64,000 bases of DNA from Caballeronia megalochromosomata (GTDB lineage: Bacteria; Pseudomonadota; Gammaproteobacteria; Burkholderiales; Burkholderiaceae): contig LRBF01000279.1 of assembly GCA_001580565.1 (NCBI GenBank), positions 62,001 through 126,000 of the forward strand, in the 5' to 3' direction. This document shows, one piece after another, positions 28,003-36,156 of this stretch. Position 1 is the first letter of the stretch. The number at the start of each line of letters is the position of its first letter. Position numbers and translations under genes: made by a program. The notes below the pieces were generated by a model. It was not told the DNA's origin, made no database searches, and saw only the letters and a program-made list of their open reading frames with translations.

Positions 28003-31000
28003 CTAGAACGTCGTTGTGAAATTGAGCCCGCCAGCGAACGTGCCGTTCGTCATCTTGATGGCGCCGGTGCTGACATTGCCGATCACCGCGCCGAGCCCAT
28101 CGCCCGCGGCCTGATTCGTGAGCACTGCGCTGAGGCTAGATCCCTTTATCGTGTTGTTGTTCACGATCAGCGAGAGCGCGTCGATCATCACGTCGGCGTA
28201 GGGTGTCCGCTCGGTTCTTCGCCAGATCATCGACTGGTTGTTGCAGTAATGGCAGGTATCGATGTTCTCGACCCGCGCGGCCATCGCGTTGAGTTGCGCG
28301 CCGATCTGGTTCGAGTGCAGATTGGCCGCGCACGGCGAAGTGGCCGCCACCGCCGGCCCGCCCGCCTTACGCCCGATGCCCACGATGTGAATGCCGCACC
28401 AGGCGGGGTCGTCGCCCGCTTCGGAGGCACCGGTGTAGCCCTGTGTCACGAGGTTGCCGCTGATATCGACCGCGCCGAGCGCTCTTCCGATCGCGATGGC
28501 GGTGACTTTCGTGCCGGCGATATCGGGCAGCGTTGCCGGTCCGATATTGAACATCCTGTTGCGGCTGATCTGCACGGTCAGGCACGCGTCGGTCAGCACC
28601 GCCGACATCGCGCCCGTCTTCGGGCCCTGGCCGATGAAGTCGAGGTTGTTGTCCGCGATCGTGACGGCCTGCAACCATTGGGCTTGCACGCATTGCGCGC
28701 CGCTCGGCGCGCTGCACTGGGTGAACGTGTTGCCCACGATGTCGAAGCTGCCGCCGTCGTACCCCATCAGGCTTACGGCCAGTCCGCACTGGTCGACCGT
28801 ATTGCCGGCGATCTCGCCGTACGCGGTGCTGGTGCGGGCGAAGGCTTCGCTCTTGCCGGAGCCCGTGATCGACACGGCGCCGTCCGCGCTTCCGGCGATG
28901 CTATTGCGCTGCACATGAACGAGCGGGCGGCAATCGTTGGTCGACTGAAGCACGACCGCGCGTGCCCCGCATGCGAACTGGTTGTCGTCGATGTCGAACG
29001 CGTTCAGATTGACGGGGCCTTCGCCGAGCGCCGCCACGCCGCCAGCCTGCAGGCGCTTCAGCGCTTCTGCCGCATTGGCGGCCGGATCGGTCAGCGCCAG
29101 GCAGATGATCCCGGTCGGCGTGCGCAGGCGGCAGTGCGAGACCTTGATGTCGTCGAGCGCGCTTGCGGCGAGCATCGCCTTGTCGGGCGCGCCGACCGGC
29201 GAGGTGGCGCAGGCGATCGCCGCGAACCTTGCGGGCAGCGGCGCGCCTTCCTCGACGGGCAGCGCGTCGAAGCTCAGATCGTCGATGCGTATGCTGCGGC
29301 TGTCGTAGAGCAGGATGGCGGCGCCGCTCGGGGCGGCGTCATCGCGCGCGGGGCGCACGATCGCCTGCATCGCGAAACGCTCGAACACCACGTTCTGCGA
29401 GCCGATCACGACGAACCCGAACGGCGACTTCGTGATGAGGCGCGTGGCGTCGCCCTGTCCGCGCAGGATGAGCGGATTGCCCGGCGGAATCACGATCGTT
29501 CTGTCCAGTTCGTAGTCACCCGCTTCGAGACAGATCGTGCCGCCTTTGCCTTTCTGCCGCAGCGTCGCGATCACGTCCTGCAACGTCCCGGCCTTTTCGG
29601 GGCTTACACATACCGTGCAAGCGCAATTGTCGCTTCCTGCGGGCGGCTGCGGCGGCGCTTGCGCGCCTTCGGGCGGCCAGAACAGCCGGCAGTCGGACGT
29701 CGTGGCGCCGCCATCGATGATGCCTATGCGCGCGTAATGGTGATGAATCCCGCGCGGCGGCGCATGATCCAGCACTTCGACGCTCGCATCGACCGAGCGC
29801 GCCGCGAACAGCCAGTAATCGCCCGCCTTGAATTCGCCGCCGGGCGTCGTCACGTCGAAACTGACCGCGATGCCGCTGTCCAGCGCGATCGCCGTCTTGT
29901 TGTCCGCGGGCACGGCAATCAGGCCGCCGCCGGTATCGACATCGCCGAGCGGGGTGGGCGGCGTAGTGTCGGCGCGCAGGATCTTGCCGGTCTGGTCCCA
30001 GCGCCGGATGCGCGTGCACAGCGCCGCGTCGGGCGTGCCGGCGGGCAGCTTCGCCGGCGCGGGCGGCGCCTCGACGACGATCTTGCGCGTATCGTGCAAC
30101 ACGCCGCCGGCCGCGATCCTGAGCATCGTGCCCGGCTGGTTCGCGAGTTCGAGGCTGTTGTCGGTCAGCTCGATCCAGTCGCCCGGCTTGAACGACTTGA
30201 AGTCGTCCTTGCCCGTGCTGTCGACGATGAAGCTCGTCGCGTTCACGAAGCTCAGCACGCGCGCCTCGACCGACGCATTCTCGCGCGACCATTTGAAGGT
30301 CGCCTTGCCGGGCGCGCCGCCCTCGTGAATCTCGACGCGGTACAACTGATTCTCCAGCCCCGTATAACCGCCGGAAGGCGGAATGATGCAGGGATCGTCG
30401 GACTCGTATTTCGCCGTGAGCGTGCTGAGCCGTCCGGCCGACGGCGCGATCAGCTGGAGCCACTGGGGAGGCGCGGACTTGCAGTCGAGCGCGGGCACGC
30501 CGGCTTTGCTCAGGTCCAGCACCTTCAGTTGCCACACCGTCTGGATGCGCGTGGTCGTATCGACGCCGAGCGCCTTTTCGACGAGCGCCGGCGCCTGATA
30601 CTGGTTCACCTCGCGCTTCCACACGTCGAGATACGCGAGATGCGGACCGCCCCCGGGCAGCGCCGGCGGATTCGGCAGATACGGCTGCTGGTCGTAGGGC
30701 GTCGGATCGGTGCCGATCGTTTCGGCGAGCGCGGGGTCCCAGTCATCGGCGCCGGTGCCGTGATTCTCGGCGAGCAGCCCGTCGACATAGATGCGCCCCC
30801 GTCCGATCAGGAGCGTCGGGCCGCTCCAGGAGAGCGCGAACGCGTCATGCGTATTGTTCGGCACGACGGCCGCGCCGCCGAAGGTGTCGAGCGCGGTGGC
30901 CTGCGCGAGCCGGGAGGATTCCTCGACGAGTTCGTTCCAGTCCCAGTCGCCGAGCGGACGGCCCTGTTGCAGCCGTACGCCGCGATAATCGCGCTCGGGA

Positions 31001-31032
31001 TCGAAAGGCCAACGGCTGAAGTCGCCATTCAT
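28003..31032 (-). CDS. eCIS-associated DUF6519/right-handed beta-helix protein (candidate tail spike)
   Basis: A 1009-residue protein, the last gene of the eCIS operon. The N-terminus (MNGDFSRWPFDPERDYRGVRLQQGRPLGDWDWNE) matches the DUF6519 type found in contractile injection loci: M-x-G-D-F-x-R, a QQGR block and D-W-x-W-N-E. A CACTVCVSPEKAGTLQDVIATL segment then leads into a long beta-helix region from about residue 500 (IRIDDLSFDALPVEEG, VNLNAFDIDDNQFACGARAVV, VAISLMGYDGGSFDIVGNTF) with many short G-N-T/N-x-F turns. Beta-helices of this kind are used as phage tailspikes. No Afp13-like fibre gene exists, so this protein may bind the target surface. The start is set by a GGGAG site; a longer in-frame version would overlap the upstream gene in another frame. 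Confidence 0.78.
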   Translation of the reverse strand: MNGDFSRWPFDPERDYRGVRLQQGRPLGDWDWNELVEESSRLAQATALDTFGGAAVVPNNTHDAFALSWSGPTLLIGRGRIYVDGLLAENHGTGADDWDPALAETIGTDPTPYDQQPYLPNPPALPGGGPHLAYLDVWKREVNQYQAPALVEKALGVDTTTRIQTVWQLKVLDLSKAGVPALDCKSAPPQWLQLIAPSAGRLSTLTAKYESDDPCIIPPSGGYTGLENQLYRVEIHEGGAPGKATFKWSRENASVEARVLSFVNATSFIVDSTGKDDFKSFKPGDWIELTDNSLELANQPGTMLRIAAGGVLHDTRKIVVEAPPAPAKLPAGTPDAALCTRIRRWDQTGKILRADTTPPTPLGDVDTGGGLIAVPADNKTAIALDSGIAVSFDVTTPGGEFKAGDYWLFAARSVDASVEVLDHAPPRGIHHHYARIGIIDGGATTSDCRLFWPPEGAQAPPQPPAGSDNCACTVCVSPEKAGTLQDVIATLRQKGKGGTICLEAGDYELDRTIVIPPGNPLILRGQGDATRLITKSPFGFVVIGSQNVVFERFAMQAIVRPARDDAAPSGAAILLYDSRSIRIDDLSFDALPVEEGAPLPARFAAIACATSPVGAPDKAMLAASALDDIKVSHCRLRTPTGIICLALTDPAANAAEALKRLQAGGVAALGEGPVNLNAFDIDDNQFACGARAVVLQSTNDCRPLVHVQRNSIAGSADGAVSITGSGKSEAFARTSTAYGEIAGNTVDQCGLAVSLMGYDGGSFDIVGNTFTQCSAPSGAQCVQAQWLQAVTIADNNLDFIGQGPKTGAMSAVLTDACLTVQISRNRMFNIGPATLPDIAGTKVTAIAIGRALGAVDISGNLVTQGYTGASEAGDDPAWCGIHIVGIGRKAGGPAVAATSPCAANLHSNQIGAQLNAMAARVENIDTCHYCNNQSMIWRRTERTPYADVMIDALSLIVNNNTIKGSSLSAVLTNQAAGDGLGAVIGNVSTGAIKMTNGTFAGGLNFTTTF

Positions 31033-31061
31033 GTCATGCTCCCTGGCCGCCTGTCGACGGA

Positions 31062-33260
31062 TCAGCTTTCGTAAAAGATGCCGGCTTCGAGCCCGATGCG
31101 CAGATACTCCGCGAGCCGCACGCGCAGGTTCGTTTCGCGCTGCATGCCGGACAGGAAGTTGAAGGCGCCGGGCTGGCATTCGTCGTCGGCGCCGCTCAGA
31201 AGCCACGCACCCGACGATGCCGCGAGCTGCCCGTATCCCGGCGTGCCGTAACGCAGCGAAGTGAAGTCGGGGCCGGCGAGCGCGGGGTCCGGCGCGATTT
31301 CCGGCAGGCAGCGGTAACGCATCGGCACGCGCGCCGTGTGCGGCACGTAGCTGAAGCGCACGCAGCCTTCCTGCAGCCGCTCGGCGATGACGGGCGCGGG
31401 CCACAGCGCCGCCGGATCGCTCGCGAGCAGGATCGTGTTGCTCACGAGCGGCAGGCTCCGGGCGCGCACCTTGCCGATCACCGTGCAGCACACGAGCTGC
31501 AGCGGCGCGCCGGCCGTCTTGTCGTCGCCGCCGGCGTAGGCGACGAGCTCGGGCGCGGTGGCGTCGATGATCGTGTCGATGGCCGCCGCGCTGCTTCGCG
31601 CATCGATATCCATGCGGCCGACGATCGACCGCGCAAGCGTCACGCTCACGCCGCCGGCCGCGACGACGAGACTCGCCGCGCCCGCGCTCGCCGGCGTGGC
31701 GTCGGACGCGAGCGTGAGTCCCGGCACGAGCGTGCAATGCGCGATCGTCAGCGATTCGAGCGCATTGCCGCCGCCGCCGACGACGACCGCGCCGCCCGCG
31801 ATCAGCAGGCCGTGCAGCTCCACCTTCGACGTCACCGCGCCGGACACGGCCAGATCGCCCTTCAGGGCGAGCGTCGGGCGATGCCGGTCGGCGGCGCGCA
31901 ACACGATCTTCGCCTGCGCCGGCACGCCGATCGACAGCGTTTCCTCGTAACGCCCGCTGTCGTCGATCTCGACGACGCCGCCGGTCGCCTTCAGCGCGTC
32001 GAGCGCGTCCTGGATATGCGCGAAATCGCCGGGCACGCTCAGATGTGGAGGCGGCGGCGCGTCGTCGGGCGTGTCGTCGATCACGTCGGCGCTGCGGTCG
32101 TATTCGCCGCCGCCCAGCTCCGCGCCGAAGCCATAGCAGAAATCCGCCAGCACGCGCGTGGTCGCGGGCAGGTCCGGCGGCGTCGCGATGCGGCCGAGCA
32201 CGGGATCGACCGCGTATTGCCCGCTGGCGGACGGCAGATGCGCCCAGGTGCCGCCGCTGTCGCTCAGGTTGCACACGTGGATGCGGCTTATGTCGACCGC
32301 GTCGGGCGTCGCCTGACCCGCCTTCAGCTCGTACAGATGCAGGCTCGGCGCCTGATCGTTCACGCCGTCGTAATAGTCGGCGAGGCGCGCGGCGAGCACG
32401 CGGCGGCTGATCGGTTCGGGCACGTCGAGCGGCGTCGAGAGGCCGGCGAAGTCGTCGCGCGGTCTGGGCCGCGTGTAGAGCGGCTGATCGATGCCCAGCG
32501 GATGAAAGCGCAGGCGCCACGCGTCCTCGGCGACCGCCGGCGAGCGGCTGAGCGGGCACGCCTCGATGCGCCACAGAAACAGGCCGAGGTTCGGAATGTT
32601 GAAGCGGCCGCGCCCGCTCGCGATGCGCCGCACCTCGGGCGTGCGCATCACGGTGTCGAATGCGCCGCCGATGCGCTCCAGCGGCTCCCATTGCCGCAGG
32701 TCGGGCGTCGCGAGGCAGAACGGCCGCAGATGATTCAGATACTGCGTGACGATCAGATGCTGAAAAAACTCCACGGCCGTCGCGTTCCAGCCGGTGACGT
32801 CGCGCGCCAGTTGTTCGAGCACGGCGACCGTGCCCTTGCGGCGTCGATAACCGATCGTATGCGCGACTTCCGCGCGCGGGCTCGCGATCTTCGGCGCGAC
32901 GCCGTGCAGCACGCGATAGCCGATCAGATCGCCGATATACGGCACCGCCCAGCCGGCGCAGGTTTCGATGAACTGATCGTCGTAAAGCTGCTCGATGTTC
33001 TCGGCGAGCGCGGCGAGCTGCTCGGCGAACAGCGCGATGGCGCTCACGAGCGGGCCGGCCATGCCTTTCTCGCGCAACTGCAGCCAGTCCTGCTGCTGCG
33101 TCTTCGTGGCCACGCCCTTGTCGATCGCCGATTGCAGGTCGATGTAGGCGGCGCGGTCGTCGGCGCCGAGCACGCCCGGCGAGAACTCGCCGAGGGCGGC
33201 GTCGCGGATGCGCAGCACGGCGGGCAGCAGCGCGACGATGTCCTGCGTGCGCACGCTCAT
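31062..33260 (-). CDS. eCIS baseplate/tail protein with beta-helix (phage tail protein I-like N-terminus)
   Basis: A 732-residue protein. Residues 1-200 resemble phage tail protein I / wedge-associated proteins: MSVRTQDIVALLPAVLRIRDA, FIETCAGWAVPYIGDLIGYRVLHG, and ARAEVAHTIGYRRRKGTVAVLEQLARDVTGW. From about residue 400 there is a right-handed beta-helix (HIQDALDALKATGGVVEIDD, VELHGLLIAGGAVVVGGGGNALESLTIAHCTLVPG). The C-terminus has QREXNLRVRLAEYLRIGLEAG-type residues. The gene lies 19 bases downstream of the second baseplate-wedge gene and 29 bases upstream of the DUF6519 gene. It probably attaches a fibre- or spike-like domain to the wedge. Confidence 0.75.
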   Translation of the reverse strand: MSVRTQDIVALLPAVLRIRDAALGEFSPGVLGADDRAAYIDLQSAIDKGVATKTQQQDWLQLREKGMAGPLVSAIALFAEQLAALAENIEQLYDDQFIETCAGWAVPYIGDLIGYRVLHGVAPKIASPRAEVAHTIGYRRRKGTVAVLEQLARDVTGWNATAVEFFQHLIVTQYLNHLRPFCLATPDLRQWEPLERIGGAFDTVMRTPEVRRIASGRGRFNIPNLGLFLWRIEACPLSRSPAVAEDAWRLRFHPLGIDQPLYTRPRPRDDFAGLSTPLDVPEPISRRVLAARLADYYDGVNDQAPSLHLYELKAGQATPDAVDISRIHVCNLSDSGGTWAHLPSASGQYAVDPVLGRIATPPDLPATTRVLADFCYGFGAELGGGEYDRSADVIDDTPDDAPPPPHLSVPGDFAHIQDALDALKATGGVVEIDDSGRYEETLSIGVPAQAKIVLRAADRHRPTLALKGDLAVSGAVTSKVELHGLLIAGGAVVVGGGGNALESLTIAHCTLVPGLTLASDATPASAGAASLVVAAGGVSVTLARSIVGRMDIDARSSAAAIDTIIDATAPELVAYAGGDDKTAGAPLQLVCCTVIGKVRARSLPLVSNTILLASDPAALWPAPVIAERLQEGCVRFSYVPHTARVPMRYRCLPEIAPDPALAGPDFTSLRYGTPGYGQLAASSGAWLLSGADDECQPGAFNFLSGMQRETNLRVRLAEYLRIGLEAGIFYES

Positions 33261-33279
33261 GGCGTCGTCTCCCCGGCGT

Positions 33280-36156
33280 TCATTGCATCACCCCGATGTC
33301 GACGGGCGCCGCGTCGAGCGTGAGCAACTCGGCCGCGCTGACGGTGCCGTCGGCGCGCAGCGCGGGCAATGCGGCGGCGAGCTGCGCGGCGGGCTGCGGC
33401 GCGACGGGGCCGGTGCGCGTCGTGTAGAGCTGCGAGATGTCGGCGGCGAGCACGCCATCGACGTGCTGGATCACCGCATAGACTTCGTCGAGCGTGACGC
33501 TCTGGCCGAAGTCGCGCGCGTCGAACGCGAACGCGGCGCGCAGGGCGGCGAGCACCGCCTGCGGGACGCTTTCGGGATCGGCGTCGGCGGTGAGGCGCAG
33601 CGCGAGCTTCAGCGTGAAGGTCGTGTGCGTGTAGTTCTGCACACTGATCGGGATGAGCGGATCGCCGTGGCTGCGCAGGCTGTCGACGAGATTCCGGAAG
33701 GTGTCGCTGTCCGGCTCGACGGCGCGGCCGTCCGGGCCCGCCACCGTCAGATACACGCCGCGCGCGAGCCCGCTGCCGATCCACAGCGCGCACGAACGCG
33801 CGATGCCCGCGAAGCTGCGCGCGTAATCCGCGTAATCGGCGGCCGACACCGCGCGGTCGAGCGTGAGGATCGGCAGCGGCGCATTGGTGCGCGTGGCTTC
33901 GGGTGCTTCGGGGTCCTGGCCGCCGGTCGCGTCGTTTGCATTGGTGACGGCGCGCACGCCGAGCGGCCGCGTGAGCAGCGTCGTGAGCTGGCCCGTGCGC
34001 AGATTGCCCGCGACGCCCAGACCCTTGCGGTATTGCAGCCGCACGTTGTTCTGTCCGCCGGGCAGACGCGCGCCTTCGATGCCGTCGCCGAAGCGCATCG
34101 TCGTCACGGCGTGCTCGTCGCGCTCGAGCGCATAGACATGCGCGTTGGGCGGCTGCGCATAGAGCGACGCGGCTTCCTTCCACAACAGGTCGTTGACGCG
34201 CACCTGCAGCGTCGCCTGCGCGCCGTTCGCGGCGCTCGCGCTCGACACATATGTGAGCGGCGACTGGCGCAATTGGAACGCCTGATTCGCGAGCCCCGCG
34301 TTGCCACTGCCCGCGATCTCGGTGACGGTTTCTCCGTGCGTCGCATCGGCGACATTCGCGTTGACCGCAAAGCTCAGACGGTCGTAGCAGTGCGCGAGCG
34401 GCGCCTTCAGGCGCAGCGTCGTGAGCCCAGGCGTCGCGGCGACGGCATCCGGGGCGTCATCGATGAATACGACTTCGCTCACCGGCAGATCGCTGCCGGG
34501 CGCATCGACGTAGAGCAGCATCTCGGTCGGCGTCTTCACGTCGACGGCGGTGTCGTCGTCATCGAGCAGGGACCAGTGCCACGAGATATCGAAGGTCGGC
34601 ATCATGAAACCGAACAGCGGATCGCGCGTGAACGTCCGCACGACCTGCATTTTTGGCGGCGCGAGCAGCCGGAACGATTCGCCGGAGTGCGGCGTGCGCG
34701 TGATGCCGACGAATTCGATGCCCGCCGTGTCGACCGGAAACGCGACGCGCTGCAGCTTGCCCGTCACGGCGAGCGCCTGTGCGGGCGCGAGCTCCGGCTC
34801 GCAGACGCCGAGCGTGAGCGTGCTGCCCGACACGGGATCGCGGATCGGCCGCGCGACGGGCGTCAGATCTTCACTCTGCGCGTAGACGATCGTCCTGCGT
34901 ATCGGGAAATCGGACAGCCCTGCGGCGAACTGCGGCGTGACGCGGCTCACTTTCGCGGACAGCGCGAAGTCGCTGCGCGCGACTTCGGTCGCCGTTTTCA
35001 CGCGCACCAGATAGCGGCGCGTCTGCGTGAGCGGCGCGTACACCGTTTTCAAATAAGCGGTCGCGGCGGGCGCGGCCGGAGCGGCGGCCGCGAGGTTGAG
35101 GAACGGCTGGAGGTTGAATCCCGTGTCGGAGAATTGCACCCGGACGGATTCGGAGTACAGCACGATCCAGCTCTGATCGACGATCTTCGGATACAGCGCG
35201 TCGAGATCGACCGGCCCGTGATCATCGAGCGAGAAGCCGCTCCATTCGCACGGCGGGCTGCCGGTGAAGAGGTCCGTATCGGCCTTCCAGACGAGATTGG
35301 CGTCGGGGGCGGCGGCGCCGAACGGCGTCGCGCGCTGGCGGAACACGCAGATGCGCGTGATGGCGGCGGGCGGCGTGTTCCACTTCGCGTCGAGTGCGTC
35401 CGTCCAGGCGAGCCGCGTGATGCCGCGCGCCGTATCCTCCTCCACGCGATCGAGCCGCAGCACCGCGTAGAGGCCGCTGTCGGTGCTGCTCGCATAGCGG
35501 TCGGAGGCGATCAGCGCGATGGTGTCGCCGGGCTGGATCTGCAGATGGACGCCCGCCACGTAGAGATCGGTGACGCCCTTCGACAACGCGGGCAGCGTGC
35601 CGGTCTGCGCGGGCATCGCGTTCCATTCGACGCGCGCCGGGATGTCCTCCACCGTCTCGAAGGTTTGCGAGCTCTGGCCCGGATCGGGCACGCTCTGCAC
35701 GCGCGTGCCGGCGGGAATGGTCACGGGCCGCGCGGCGAGGGCGGGCTGTCCGGGCGACGTCTCGAGCATGAACGCGAGGCGCGTGCTCGCGGCGACGCCC
35801 GGCGCGGGCCGGTAGCCGATCAGCCGCGCCAGCTCGATCAACGACCGGTGCTCGGTTGCCGTGCGCAGAAAGGCTTCGTTGGCGAGCCGTTCCTGATAGA
35901 ACGTGAGCACGTCGGCGGCGCAGGCGAAGGCGTCGCACAGCGCGATGGTCCAGTCGTCGCTGCCGCGCGCGGTGAGCCCGGCAAGCGCGGGATAGTCGCT
36001 GTTCGAGAGCCGCGCGAGCAGGCTCGACCTGAAATCCGGCTGCGTGCCGATGCGATACGCGACGTGCCGCAATCCCGGCGCATTGCCGGCGGCCTGTGGC
36101 GTCTCGACGCCGATGCCCGCGCAGCAGCTGCAATCGTCGTCGTCGGCCGCCATCAT
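33280..36156 (-). CDS. eCIS baseplate wedge protein (Afp12/gp6-J-like)
   Basis: A 958-residue protein of the putative baseplate assembly type. It starts with a cysteine cluster (DDDDCSCCAGIGVETP) followed by NAPGLRHVAYRIGTQPDFRSSLLARLS, a block shared by Afp12-like proteins. The C-terminal half has the gp6/J fold signals (RFGDGIEGARLPGGQNNVRLQYRKGLGVAGNLRTGQL, DYADYARSFAGIARSCA, VQNYTHTTFTLKLALRL). Its start overlaps the stop of the first wedge gene by four bases. It should sit in the inner baseplate ring next to the first wedge protein. The N-terminal CSCC group is unusual for a structural protein; see findings. Confidence 0.82.
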   Translation of the reverse strand: MMAADDDDCSCCAGIGVETPQAAGNAPGLRHVAYRIGTQPDFRSSLLARLSNSDYPALAGLTARGSDDWTIALCDAFACAADVLTFYQERLANEAFLRTATEHRSLIELARLIGYRPAPGVAASTRLAFMLETSPGQPALAARPVTIPAGTRVQSVPDPGQSSQTFETVEDIPARVEWNAMPAQTGTLPALSKGVTDLYVAGVHLQIQPGDTIALIASDRYASSTDSGLYAVLRLDRVEEDTARGITRLAWTDALDAKWNTPPAAITRICVFRQRATPFGAAAPDANLVWKADTDLFTGSPPCEWSGFSLDDHGPVDLDALYPKIVDQSWIVLYSESVRVQFSDTGFNLQPFLNLAAAAPAAPAATAYLKTVYAPLTQTRRYLVRVKTATEVARSDFALSAKVSRVTPQFAAGLSDFPIRRTIVYAQSEDLTPVARPIRDPVSGSTLTLGVCEPELAPAQALAVTGKLQRVAFPVDTAGIEFVGITRTPHSGESFRLLAPPKMQVVRTFTRDPLFGFMMPTFDISWHWSLLDDDDTAVDVKTPTEMLLYVDAPGSDLPVSEVVFIDDAPDAVAATPGLTTLRLKAPLAHCYDRLSFAVNANVADATHGETVTEIAGSGNAGLANQAFQLRQSPLTYVSSASAANGAQATLQVRVNDLLWKEAASLYAQPPNAHVYALERDEHAVTTMRFGDGIEGARLPGGQNNVRLQYRKGLGVAGNLRTGQLTTLLTRPLGVRAVTNANDATGGQDPEAPEATRTNAPLPILTLDRAVSAADYADYARSFAGIARSCALWIGSGLARGVYLTVAGPDGRAVEPDSDTFRNLVDSLRSHGDPLIPISVQNYTHTTFTLKLALRLTADADPESVPQAVLAALRAAFAFDARDFGQSVTLDEVYAVIQHVDGVLAADISQLYTTRTGPVAPQPAAQLAAALPALRADGTVSAAELLTLDAAPVDIGVMQ

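Noticed and set aside
28003..32691. A single 1562-residue protein spanning the DUF6519 gene and most of the preceding gene
   Set aside because: The upper part is in a different frame from the recognised tail-protein-I-like gene. The real start is MNGDFSRWPF at 31032 with a ribosome site.
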